From positions 23,398 to 87,397 of the forward strand of contig DATINJ010000036.1 of NCBI GenBank assembly GCA_035474375.1: a stretch of DNA of 64,000 nucleotides, in the 5' to 3' direction. The notes under the pieces are model-generated. The model worked only from the letters and a program-made list of their open reading frames with translations. It ran no database searches and had not been told where the DNA came from. The stretch's first letter is position 1, and each line of letters opens with the position of its first letter. Source of the stretch: JANNPJ01 sp035474375. GTDB taxonomy: Bacteria > Actinomycetota > Actinomycetes > Actinomycetales > Kineosporiaceae. Both the position numbers and the translations under genes were made by a program. This document shows, one piece after another, positions 24,237 through 32,396 of this stretch.

Positions 24237-25160
24237 TCAGCCGGCCTCCAGAGCACGTCCGGCGTGCCCCACCGGAGGTTTGCGAACAGAGGCGGTGCCG
24301 ACCTTGCGGGCCAGTTCAGCGAGTTCCTCGGAGAGCGCCCGCTCGGACTCGCTTTTCTCCCGGTCCGCCGACGGCTGCACCGGTTCGGCCCCACTGATCC
24401 GCTCCGATTCCACTCTCAGGACCAACTCGGCCGCCGGGGTGACGCCGACCGTGTGCACCTGACCGGGGTTGACCACCCCGAGCCGGGTGAGCGCCTCTCG
24501 CAGGCTGCTCTCCAGTTCGCCGAGCGCATCTTCCGGGTCCGGGCAAGCCGCCCGGACCAGTGCCCGGACCAGATCCGGATCGGCCGCGAGCAGATCTCGG
24601 GTGCCCGGATCGGGCGAAACCAGGTAGGTGATTGCGTGCGTGCCCTCGGCTCGCCAGACGAAGACGCCGTCCAGCGAGTGCCCGAGCCCTTCGCCGCTGA
24701 TCGAGGCCGCCGAAATATCCAGCACCGGCACACCCTGAAACCAGCCGTGGGCCTGCTCGAGCCGGTCGACCACCCGGTGCTGCGCCGACTCATCTTCGGG
24801 GTGGGCTGCCAGCTCTACCAGGGCCGGCTCGACGTCCTCCGCCTGGGCCGGCGACTGCCCGCCGGACGTGCGGATCCGGTGATGAACCTGGTCGATCCGG
24901 AGAGTGTTGCCGCCGATCTCGACCCCACGACTGGTGACGAACCGGACCGGCTCACGGCAGCCCTCGACCGCCGGTGTGGCCGCCACCTCGACCGCCGGAC
25001 GCGAGGTGAACCGAAATTCCCAGATCGGCGTGCCGTCCAAGGCCCACACTCGCCGAGCGGCGACTCGAGGGAACAGACTGCGGAGAGATCGCACCGCGCC
25101 CTCCCGCCACCGGTCGTCCTTGGACAAGAGGCAGATTTTCCCACGGCGATCTGTCCACAT
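24237..25160 (-). CDS. Hypothetical protein, ESX-secretion/EspG-like or unknown
   Basis: I do not recognise this protein with confidence. From ATG 25160 it has 307 residues; a TTG at 25169 is an in-frame alternative. The N-terminal part (WALDGTPIWEFRF, later VRFVTSRGVEIGG) looks like beta-sheet; the middle is acidic and the C-terminus is helical and charged. There is no signal peptide, membrane segment or catalytic motif. It reads in the same direction as RNase J with about 270 bp between. The frame was preferred over the plus-strand alternatives because its composition is that of an ordinary protein. The ESX guess is weak. Confidence 0.5.
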   Translation of the reverse strand: MWTDRRGKICLLSKDDRWREGAVRSLRSLFPRVAARRVWALDGTPIWEFRFTSRPAVEVAATPAVEGCREPVRFVTSRGVEIGGNTLRIDQVHHRIRTSGGQSPAQAEDVEPALVELAAHPEDESAQHRVVDRLEQAHGWFQGVPVLDISAASISGEGLGHSLDGVFVWRAEGTHAITYLVSPDPGTRDLLAADPDLVRALVRAACPDPEDALGELESSLREALTRLGVVNPGQVHTVGVTPAAELVLRVESERISGAEPVQPSADREKSESERALSEELAELARKVGTASVRKPPVGHAGRALEAG

Positions 25161-25493
25161 CCAGTACAACTCGCCGCATGTCGTGGCCGATCCGAATCAA
25201 ACCCGGATTCGGCCCCGGGATGGGTCCTGCTGGCAATTCGTCTCGCGCTGCTGTCCCCGGGTTGAGCGTCGAAGCCAGCGTCAGGATCCGCCGTGATCAT
25301 GGTGGGCGCCGCAGGGCTCGGCCGAACCTCCGGCAAGAACAATGAAAGGCCTTACTCCGAACTTCAGCCGAGCCCTGCGGCGTCGACCCCGACGCCCCAC
25401 CCAGTCCCGACCACAAGCCGTGGCCACAAACAGAGCGAACAAAGATCCCGTACGAGCCAAACTGCCACAAACCGGGCAGCAAATCGGGACGCC

Positions 25494-25592
25494 CTCGGGC
25501 TGGCCCGCAACCCGGCTCGGTGTAACCCCCGGACGAGACCCGGTAACCGTTTGCCGCAGGAGTTAGACCGAGCCGGGTTGCGGCTGCCCGAG
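25494..25592. repeat. Large inverted repeat with about 31-33 base arms
   Basis: The core arms 25507-25521 and 25567-25581 (GCAACCCGGCTCGGT and its complement) are perfect over 15 bp. They extend inwards through one mismatch and four more pairs (TAAC/GTTA) and outwards, with one bulge and one mismatch, to CTCGGGC/GCCCGAG. The loop is 35 bases. The size fits a structured RNA, a small non-autonomous mobile element or a replication/recombination site. Confidence 0.7.
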
Positions 25593-25832
25593 TACGAGCG
25601 CTTATCCGCTGAACGATCCTAAGATCGCGCCGAGCAGCCGCCGCCCAGGGCGAATGGGTACCTGGTCGAAAGATCAGTTATTTCGATCACGGCTGTTTGC
25701 GGCTGACCCGGATTGGCCAGCAGAGTCCGGGATGGCGGGCTTTTCTGGCCGGCGTTCAGAACGGCGAGTTCGACTATCTGGCACCGGTCGACGCAAGCTG
25801 AAGGCTGCCCGAATCTCGCCCCGCTGAACGAG

Positions 25833-25870
25833 TGAGTGGCCAGCCCCGCAATCGCCGGGCCGGCCACTCA
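25833..25870 (-). terminator. Terminator after the beta-helix gene
   Basis: TGAGTGGCC (25833-25841) pairs with GGCCACTCA (25862-25870), a 9-bp perfect stem with a 20-base GC-rich loop, directly after the stop codon of the gene at 25875. Confidence 0.65.
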
Positions 25871-25874
25871 CCGA

Positions 25875-27710
25875 TCACGGGGTCGGAGTGGACGGGGTCG
25901 GGTTCGGGGTCAACACCGGGTAGCTGATCACGTTGCTGGTGCCGAAGGCGCCGACCACCGGGGTACCGGCGTCATTGATCGTCTTCTCGATGCCACCGCT
26001 GCCGTCGAGGAAGACCGTGACCAGGTCGTGGAACTTCACGCCAGGACGCTTCGGCACCTCGACCGCCCGGTCGGCACGGATGTCGACACCCTGGTTGAAG
26101 AAGCTGTAGACACCCAGGCCCCAGGCTTCGTGCTGCCGAACCGAGCGGTCAACCTTGTACGAGGCCCAGCCCTTACCGGTCGGACTGGTCCAGGCCGCCT
26201 GGCTCGGCGGGTCGTACGGCAGTTCGCTCTGGTAGAAGATCGTCCGGCCACGCTCACCGTTCCAGACCGTCTGGTACTTCTGATAGTGCTCGACGAACAA
26301 GCCGTACGCGGTGACGTCGTCACCGTTCACCACCACGCCGGTATCGGCAGTGTTCTGGGACCACCCGACGCCGGTGCCATGGTCGGCCCGCCACGCCCAG
26401 ATGTTGTCGATCAGCGTGTCGTCGCTGTTGATCGTGAGGCTGGTCCTCGCCTTGCCGACCCACGGGCCACCGACCCGGAAGAACACGTCCTGCAATGACG
26501 TCGGGTTGCTCGAATGGTTCCGGTTGCTGCCCGGTTGGCCGACCTCGACCAGCGTCTTCGACTCGCGAGCCCCGGCGTCGACGAGCACGCCCGCAACCCG
26601 GACGCCATCAACGTCGTCAATCTTCAGCGCGGCGGTGCCGGTGTCCGGAGCCAGGCTCGGCATCCCGAGCCCGAGCACCACGGTGTTCTTGTTCTTCACC
26701 TGCAACGCCCGATCCAGGTGGTAGACGCCGGGCGTGAGCAGAAGGTGCTTGCCGTGAGCCAACTCGGCGTTGATCTTCCCGGCCCCATCGGTGGGCTTGG
26801 CGATGTAGAAGTCGCGGATCGAGAGCGACGACCCGGCCTCAGTCTTGCCCGCGCCCCAACTCGTTCCCGACGTGTCGTGCTGCAGCGCCGGCACGAAGAC
26901 CCGGTACTTTCCGGCGGAATCAACGTACAGATAAGGCTTTTCCCGAGTAACCGGGCTGGCTGGCAACGTCGTGTAGGGGTTGGTCGGGAAGTCCGCGGTC
27001 GGCACCGAACCAGTGACGCCGGAGAACACCTGGTTCCAGACGCCGTTCGTCCAGATGTCGCCGAGCTCGCTGTTGCGGGTGATCCACTGCTGCTGCGAGC
27101 CGTTGATCGTGATCCCGTCGACCTTCGAATCGGCAAGGTATCCGCCGCTGGAGAAGCCTCCGTTGCCTGGCTCCAGCCAGAGGATGCCCTTGATGTGCAC
27201 CCGGCGCATCGGCGAGGCCTGCGACACGGCCCACTGGTTCGACCAGTCGGTCGGCGTGACGGACAGGTTCTCCGCGGAGCGCCAGAAGTTGGTCAGCGCC
27301 GAGATCCCGGCGGCCGAACCCGGATCCGGTTGACCCACCACCCGAACCGCACCATGGATGTCGACGTCATCCGGGTTCCGACCGAGACCGGCCACCGTCG
27401 TGTAGTAGCCGAGCCGGGCGTTCACCTCGTACGAGCCAGGCTTGAACAGCACGGCGTAGCGATTGGTGCCCATCTCGTTGCCGTCCTGCGCAGTTGCCAG
27501 CGCATCCAGCTTGGCCTGGATCTCGGAGACCGGAGTGGACGGGTCGTAGACGAAGACGTTCGGCCCGAAGTCCGGCGTCCCCGGGGCGGCCGCAGCCAGG
27601 CCGGCCGGCACCACGCCGGCGACGGCCAGCAGCGCCGCGCCGGTGGCGAGCGGAAGGAATCGGCGCAGCACACTACTGCGATCACGGACGGTCATCGTCG
27701 ACCTACCCAT
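25875..27710 (-). CDS. Secreted right-handed beta-helix (pectin-lyase-like) protein
   Basis: A 611-residue exported protein. A signal peptide (about 1-42) follows a basic N-terminus. The body shows the repeated short-strand pattern of a parallel beta-helix, e.g. VLFKPGSYEV, DIHGAVRVVGQ, VDGITINGSQQ, VAGVLVDAGA, LIDNIWAWRADHG, TGVVVNGDDVTAYG. Such folds serve polysaccharide lyases and glycoside hydrolases of several families; similar actinobacterial proteins are often mislabelled adenylyl cyclase. I cannot assign catalytic residues. The Pro/Thr tail TPNPTPSTPTP is probably surface exposed. The upstream region carries TGAAAGCGCTTAC and TGAAAGCGCTCTC, suggesting the same type of carbohydrate control as the GH genes. 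Confidence 0.75.
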   Translation of the reverse strand: MGRSTMTVRDRSSVLRRFLPLATGAALLAVAGVVPAGLAAAAPGTPDFGPNVFVYDPSTPVSEIQAKLDALATAQDGNEMGTNRYAVLFKPGSYEVNARLGYYTTVAGLGRNPDDVDIHGAVRVVGQPDPGSAAGISALTNFWRSAENLSVTPTDWSNQWAVSQASPMRRVHIKGILWLEPGNGGFSSGGYLADSKVDGITINGSQQQWITRNSELGDIWTNGVWNQVFSGVTGSVPTADFPTNPYTTLPASPVTREKPYLYVDSAGKYRVFVPALQHDTSGTSWGAGKTEAGSSLSIRDFYIAKPTDGAGKINAELAHGKHLLLTPGVYHLDRALQVKNKNTVVLGLGMPSLAPDTGTAALKIDDVDGVRVAGVLVDAGARESKTLVEVGQPGSNRNHSSNPTSLQDVFFRVGGPWVGKARTSLTINSDDTLIDNIWAWRADHGTGVGWSQNTADTGVVVNGDDVTAYGLFVEHYQKYQTVWNGERGRTIFYQSELPYDPPSQAAWTSPTGKGWASYKVDRSVRQHEAWGLGVYSFFNQGVDIRADRAVEVPKRPGVKFHDLVTVFLDGSGGIEKTINDAGTPVVGAFGTSNVISYPVLTPNPTPSTPTP

Positions 27711-27747
27711 CGGGGGAACGATGGCCTGGCCTGCTCGATCCGAAGCA

Positions 27748-27760
27748 TGAAAGCGCTCTC
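27748..27760. promoter_or_regulatory. TGAAAGCGCTCTC box upstream of the beta-helix gene
   Basis: A half-degenerate version of TGAAAGCGCTTTCA, 38 bp before the start codon at 27710. Confidence 0.35.
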
Positions 27761-27858
27761 CGAGTTTCTAGCAAGCCAAGCCGTAGCGAAAAGGATTCGA
27801 GGGTGTTTCTACCCTGTTAAGGACCCTTGGCGCTACGGTAATCGCGAATTTCAGTCTG

Positions 27859-27871
27859 TGAAAGCGCTTAC
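27859..27871. promoter_or_regulatory. TGAAAGCGCTTAC box upstream of the beta-helix gene
   Basis: Contains the palindrome AAGCGCTT. It overlaps the stop codon of the acyltransferase gene and lies 149 bp before the beta-helix start, a position similar to that of the boxes upstream of GH5, GH10 and GH3. Confidence 0.4.
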
Positions 27872-30009
27872 TTGTCCAGCTTCAGCCGCTCGGCGAGCAG
27901 GGGGGCCAGAAGTCGGGCATAGACGGTCGAGATATGACTCTCGTCCTTGTAGACCAGGATGTTGCCGACCACGACCGGGCAGGTCTTCAGCGAGCAGAAC
28001 CACGGCATCGGGTCGACGAGGGTCGCCCCGGCCTTGATCACGGCGCGGGCCATCATGGACCGGCGGGCCGATCCCACCGCGCGTTTGGTGCTCTGCGCGC
28101 AGGCCGTGACCGAACGGGGGTGTTCCGCCAGGCAGTCGGGCACGTTCTCTTTCGGCCAAGGAGTGTCATTGAGGTAGATCACCCGGGTGCTGCCGACGGT
28201 CAGACTTTGCATCGTCCGGCTCCACGCCTTCGTCCACTTGCTGTCCAGGCTTCCGCTGAGCCCCTGTGGATCACCGCCATCGGCGTTGGACGACGTCACG
28301 ACAAGGGCCGGGTGCAGCTTCTGGATCCGGGCCACGGCGGACTTGCGCCAGCTGACGCACTCTCGGTAGGCCCGCTTCACCGCCGGCAAGTAGATCATCA
28401 CGTCGGCCGCGGAACACGCCCCCTTGGTAAAGACGGCGAGCCGCCAGCGCTCTCGCTCCGCGATCGCGTTCAGCGCCGGATACCACTGTGCCGCATGGGA
28501 ATCCCCGAACAGCACGACCGTCTTCCGGGCCTTGGCGACGCCGAAGGACTCACACCGCCGCGGCGTCCTCTCCGCGCTGAAGCCGAGGTGGCAGCCGTTC
28601 CGGTAGATCGACGGATCGTCCGCCGCGGCCTTGCGCAGTGCCGGGGTGAGGTTACTCGGCAAGTTCTCCACCGTGGCGGCGGCCTTGATCTTCTGCGCCA
28701 GCGCCTTCGTCCGGGCGGATCCAGTCCCGGACAGCGCCACCGCCTCGACGCTCCCCGTGCCGAGCGAGATTCGCGGCGGCAGGATCGACAGCAGCAACGC
28801 CAGCGCCAACACCCCCGCCGTCAATCCCAGCCCCACCGCGCCCGCCAGCACTGGGCGCGCTCGCAGTCCCGGAGCCGCTCGCAGCGGCCGCTCCACCACC
28901 TGGAACGTCAGTGCCGCAAACCCGAACGCCACCCCCACCAAGACCAGCCGACCCCCGGTGCCGACCTCCCGGGACAGCGCGTACGGCCCGATCAACAGCA
29001 CCGGCCAATGCCAGAGATACCAGGAATACGACCGGGCCCCGATCTCTCGCAGTACCGGCATCCCCAGCACCCCGCCCGACCAATCGGGCCCTGCCGCTGA
29101 CGCACCGACACCCCCACCCGCGATCACCAGCACCGCCCCGAGCACGGGCACCCCAGCTCGCCATCCCGGGAACACGGTCGCCTCGCCGAAGGTCAGCACC
29201 GCGAAGCCGATCAACCCCAACCCCAACCACTGGATCACGGCACCGACCGCAGCCGGTCGGTGAGCCAACATCCCGGCTCCGAGAGCGAGCAAAGCCCCGG
29301 CCCCCAGCTCCCACACCCTCGACGGTGCCCCGAAATAGGCCCACACCGGGGACACCGGCGTGCTGCGCATCGACCAGGCCAACGAGCCGACGCTGAGCAG
29401 TCCCAACGCCAGCACCAACCCCCGTCGCGAGCGCCACCACACCAGGGTGACCAGCACCAGCAAAGGCACCACCAGATAGAACTGCTCCTCCACGGCCAAC
29501 GACCAGAAGTGCTGCACCGGGGACGGCGCACCGGACGCCGTCCGGTAATCGGTCCCGACCCAGGCCAGCCGGTAATTCAGCAGATAACCGTTCGCTGCCA
29601 CCACATCCCAGATCAAGCCGCGCAACCGGGTGGCCGGCAGCCACCACCACCCTGCGATCAAGGTCGCGCTCAGAACCACCACGGCGGCCGGCAGCAACCG
29701 CATCACCCGCCGGGCGTAGAACCGCCCGACCGCCAACCCACTCGTGGTGTCCACCTCGCGCACCAGCTGAGACGTGATCAGAAATCCGGAGATCACAAAG
29801 AAGACGTCAACCCCGACAAACCCGCCCGAGAAGACCCGCACCCCGCAGTGGTAGAGCACCACCAACAGGATCGCAACGGCTCGCAACCCCTCGATATCCG
29901 GCCGGAAGACCTTGACGACCTCTCGGTCAGCGGAGTCGTCCCGTACCGATGGCGCTGCCCAAACCCCTGCCATGCCGGACCGTTCGCCGGCCACCCCCGT
30001 GGTGATCAC
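27868..30009 (-). CDS. OafA/YrhL-type membrane acyltransferase with SGNH domain
   Basis: A 713-residue two-part protein. Residues about 34-400 are an acyltransferase-3 membrane domain with ten or so helices, starting FRPDIEGLRAVAIL with the catalytic-region histidine in VVLYHCG and FVGVDVFFVISGFLIT. Residues about 430-713 are a periplasmic SGNH hydrolase-like domain with nucleophile Ser504 in VVLFGDSHAAQW. In known members the membrane part passes acetyl groups across the membrane and the SGNH part places them on a surface polysaccharide or peptidoglycan. The GTG start is preceded by a G-rich site. It lies upstream of the beta-helix gene with 157 bp between. Confidence 0.92.
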   Translation of the reverse strand: MITTGVAGERSGMAGVWAAPSVRDDSADREVVKVFRPDIEGLRAVAILLVVLYHCGVRVFSGGFVGVDVFFVISGFLITSQLVREVDTTSGLAVGRFYARRVMRLLPAAVVVLSATLIAGWWWLPATRLRGLIWDVVAANGYLLNYRLAWVGTDYRTASGAPSPVQHFWSLAVEEQFYLVVPLLVLVTLVWWRSRRGLVLALGLLSVGSLAWSMRSTPVSPVWAYFGAPSRVWELGAGALLALGAGMLAHRPAAVGAVIQWLGLGLIGFAVLTFGEATVFPGWRAGVPVLGAVLVIAGGGVGASAAGPDWSGGVLGMPVLREIGARSYSWYLWHWPVLLIGPYALSREVGTGGRLVLVGVAFGFAALTFQVVERPLRAAPGLRARPVLAGAVGLGLTAGVLALALLLSILPPRISLGTGSVEAVALSGTGSARTKALAQKIKAAATVENLPSNLTPALRKAAADDPSIYRNGCHLGFSAERTPRRCESFGVAKARKTVVLFGDSHAAQWYPALNAIAERERWRLAVFTKGACSAADVMIYLPAVKRAYRECVSWRKSAVARIQKLHPALVVTSSNADGGDPQGLSGSLDSKWTKAWSRTMQSLTVGSTRVIYLNDTPWPKENVPDCLAEHPRSVTACAQSTKRAVGSARRSMMARAVIKAGATLVDPMPWFCSLKTCPVVVGNILVYKDESHISTVYARLLAPLLAERLKLDK

Positions 30010-30083
30010 AAGCCCCCCGTCGACAGCGACGAGGCAGTTGTGAGAAAAGGCGTGGAACTAGCGAAGATCTATCGAGCGGGCCG

Positions 30084-30437
30084 CTAGGCCGTCTGACTCG
30101 GGCACTTTTCCGGAAGGTGCTCGGTGGCCCAGATCACCAGCTCCTGCATGGCCGGAATCAGGGCCTGCCCAGCCGGAGTCAGCTGGTAGGTGACCGCAAT
30201 CGGCGGGCCCTCCTGAACCGATCGCAGCACCAATCCGGCCCGCGCCAACTCGGTGAGCCGGTCGGACAGCACCGAGTCGCTGATCCCCGTGACCGCCCGG
30301 CGAAGCTCCGAGAAGGCCGCCGGACCCGCCGCCAGAGTTCCCAGAATGACGCCGTTCCAACGCTTGCCGAGAAAATCAAAGGCACGTGACAGGGCAACGC
30401 TGCACACCCCGTGCTCCGGTCCCAGCCCTCCCACCAT
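30084..30437 (-). CDS. HxlR-family transcriptional regulator
   Basis: From ATG 30437 the protein has 117 residues, the usual length for HxlR winged-helix regulators; ATG 30482 is an in-frame alternative and a still longer frame to 30683 would overlap the divergent gene. The N-terminal Cys in GVCSVALSRAFDFLGKRW is in the conserved position where some members sense redox or aldehydes. The recognition region is FSELRRAVTGISDSVLSDRL, followed by the wing with TYQLTPAGQ. It is divergent from the AGE-family isomerase, with TAGC/GCTA repeats in between, so it probably controls that gene and itself. Confidence 0.88.
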   Translation of the reverse strand: MVGGLGPEHGVCSVALSRAFDFLGKRWNGVILGTLAAGPAAFSELRRAVTGISDSVLSDRLTELARAGLVLRSVQEGPPIAVTYQLTPAGQALIPAMQELVIWATEHLPEKCPSQTA

Positions 30438-30447
30438 GAATTCAGCA

Positions 30448-30476
30448 TAGCCATTGCTAGCTGGACCTTCGCTACT
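30448..30476. promoter_or_regulatory. Overlapping TAGC/GCTA inverted repeats between HxlR and AGE genes
   Basis: TAGC-CATT-GCTA (30448-30459) is followed by TAGC-N9-GCTA, sharing the central GCTAGC. These repeats fill the divergent promoter region and are the likely operator of the HxlR protein. Their position just upstream of ATG 30437 supports that start. Confidence 0.5.
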
Positions 30477-30525
30477 TCTCATTTCCAAGCGCCGACACCG
30501 CTCCGTGCTGCGGCAAGATGTGAGC

Positions 30526-31779
30526 ATGCAGCCATCTGAAGATCTTGGAGCGCAGCGGCCGGCCCTGGCCGGCGAGGCCGACCGACTGCTCGAGTTCGCC
30601 CGAGGCGCATTCGCCCCAGGTGGCTTCGGTTGGCTCGATGACGACGGGAACCTGGTCGAGCGCGATCTGGAACTGTGGATCACGTGCCGGATGACCCACG
30701 TCGCCGCGCTCGGTCACCTGCTGGGCCGCCCCGGTTTCGACGTGCTCGTCGATCATGGGGTGACCTCGTTGCGGACGACGTTCCGGGACGAGGTGAATGG
30801 TGGCTGGTACGCCACGGTGGACGGCGTCACGGGGGTGGCGACCGGTACGGCGAAGGAGGCGTACGGGCACGCCTTCGTGATCCTGGCCGCCTCGAGTGCA
30901 GTGGCGGCCGGTCGCCCGGACGCGACCGAATTGCTGGCCGAGGCGCTGGCCGTGCACGATCTGCGGTTCTGGGACGACGCCGAAGGGCTGGCCCGCGAGG
31001 CCTTCGATCAAACCTTCAGCGTTGCCGAGGACTACCGCGGCGTGAACGCGAACATGCACACCGTCGAGGCCTACCTGGCCGCAGCCGACGTCACCGGTGA
31101 TCGGCGCTGGCTGGATCGCGCCGTCCGGATCGTGACCCGGGTGATCGATTGGGCGCGGGAAAACGACTGGCGGATCCCGGAGCATTTCGATGCCGCCTGG
31201 ACGATGCGGCCGGACTACAACCGCGACCAGCCGGCGCACCCGTTCCGGCCCTACGGTGCCACCCCGGGGCATGCCCTGGAATGGTCCCGGCTCGTCTTGG
31301 CTGCCCAGGACGCCTTGGTCGCGCTCGGTGATGCCGTGCCGACCTGGATCGAGCCGGCCGCGCTGGGGCTGGCCGAGCGCGCGGTGGCTGACGGTTGGGC
31401 CGTGGACGGTGCCGACGGCTGGGTCTACACCACCGATTGGAACGGGAAACCTGTTGTCCGGCAACGAATGCACTGGGTTCTGGCGGAGGCACTCGGCGCG
31501 GCGGTGGCGCTGTATCGCGCCACCGGAGACGAGCGCTGGGTGCGCCGGTTCGACGCCTGGTGGGAATACGCCGAGCGATACCTGATCGACCGCGAGCACG
31601 GCTCCTGGCATCACGAACTCGATCCGAGCAACCGACCTGCGGTGGCCGGCCCGGATTCGACCCCCACCTGGGTCGGCAAACCCGATGTCTACCACGCGCT
31701 TCAGGCAGTACTGCTGCCCAGCCTGCCGCTCAGCCCGTCCTTCGCCACCGCGCTGCGGATCAAGGATGGGCGAGCGTAA
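30526..31779 (+). CDS. AGE-family sugar isomerase/epimerase (YihS or mannose-isomerase type)
   Basis: A 417-residue (alpha/alpha)6-barrel enzyme of the N-acylglucosamine 2-epimerase superfamily. The conserved motifs are RMTHVAALGHL, NANMHTVEAYLAA, GATPGHALEWSRL and RMHWVLAEALGAA, with the active-site histidines in place. Relatives interconvert mannose/fructose, or sulfoquinovose/sulfofructose. The residues do not decide between these, and no sulfo-sugar pathway partners are adjacent. The start was set at ATG 30526; a 24-codon extension would run into the divergent regulatory region. The 3' end overlaps the convergent gene at 31760 by 20 bp. Confidence 0.87.
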   Translation: MQPSEDLGAQRPALAGEADRLLEFARGAFAPGGFGWLDDDGNLVERDLELWITCRMTHVAALGHLLGRPGFDVLVDHGVTSLRTTFRDEVNGGWYATVDGVTGVATGTAKEAYGHAFVILAASSAVAAGRPDATELLAEALAVHDLRFWDDAEGLAREAFDQTFSVAEDYRGVNANMHTVEAYLAAADVTGDRRWLDRAVRIVTRVIDWARENDWRIPEHFDAAWTMRPDYNRDQPAHPFRPYGATPGHALEWSRLVLAAQDALVALGDAVPTWIEPAALGLAERAVADGWAVDGADGWVYTTDWNGKPVVRQRMHWVLAEALGAAVALYRATGDERWVRRFDAWWEYAERYLIDREHGSWHHELDPSNRPAVAGPDSTPTWVGKPDVYHALQAVLLPSLPLSPSFATALRIKDGRA

Positions 31780-32368
31780 GGGCTTGCTTGGGCACCGAGA
31801 TGTGCTGGCCTTGGGCGGCCAGAGTGCCGGCTCCTTCCGCCCGGGTTACCCCGACGCGGCGAGCGAAATTCCTTCCGTTCGGGGTGATTCGAGCGCTGAA
31901 CGAGACCCGGTCGCCGGGTCGTACCTGGTACGGGGATTCCGGCGGTGGGCCGGTCAACTGCACCCAGACCCGGTTGGACCGGCCGGTACCGATCCAGAAA
32001 CCCTCGTCGGCCGGCACGGTCAGCACCCGGACGCCGCGGGCCGTGGCCTGCTTACCGGTGAGCAGAGTCAGATCCCCGTTCGGGCCGACGCCATCGGCCG
32101 CAGGTAGCGGCAACAACGGGCGACCGTCCACGGTCAGCGTTTGATTGCCAGAATCAGGTTCGGAGCCGACGCCCGGATCAGAATCGGGTTCATTGGATCG
32201 AGTCGTGGTGGATTCCGGCGCCGGCTCGGCCGGCCCGGCGCTGTTCGGCACCGCGCCGACCCGGGTCGTTCCGCTACTTCCGGAGCAGCGGCTGAGCAGC
32301 AAGAGCAAGACAAGCAGGACGACCAGCAGGATCGCCCAGGCACCGCGCCGATTCCAGGGGTCAGCCAT
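31760..32368 (-). CDS. Membrane-anchored protein of unknown function
   Basis: A 202-residue protein with one N-terminal hydrophobic anchor (AWAILLVVLLVLLLLLSRC, about 10-28), a Pro/Ser/Glu-rich spacer (about 30-75) and a C-terminal domain of about 120 residues. The segment VPADEGFWIGTG, later VWVQLTG, and PGDRVSFSARI look like an OB-type beta-barrel, in this arrangement common in actinobacterial hypothetical proteins. It may be a lipoprotein-like surface protein, but there is no clear lipobox. The gene converges on the AGE isomerase and is followed upstream, after 28 bp, by the dehydrogenase gene in the same direction. Confidence 0.7.
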   Translation of the reverse strand: MADPWNRRGAWAILLVVLLVLLLLLSRCSGSSGTTRVGAVPNSAGPAEPAPESTTTRSNEPDSDPGVGSEPDSGNQTLTVDGRPLLPLPAADGVGPNGDLTLLTGKQATARGVRVLTVPADEGFWIGTGRSNRVWVQLTGPPPESPYQVRPGDRVSFSARITPNGRNFARRVGVTRAEGAGTLAAQGQHISVPKQALTLAHP

Positions 32369-32396
32369 TGGGACAAATGTACGGCGGATTCGGCGA

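Larger units (their letters stand above)
25170..25874. other. About 700 bp without a recognisable gene
   Basis: Only short frames occur here, none with a convincing ribosome-binding site or protein-like composition. The main features are a large inverted repeat (25494-25592) and the terminator of the beta-helix gene (25833-25870). I see no tRNA or known riboswitch. The stretch could hold an uncharacterised small RNA or a decayed gene. Confidence 0.6.

Noticed and set aside
24060..25265. 401-codon plus-strand frame opposite the hypothetical gene at 24237
   Set aside because: Arg/Gly/Pro-heavy composition of an antisense shadow in high-GC DNA; the minus-strand frame has ordinary protein composition.
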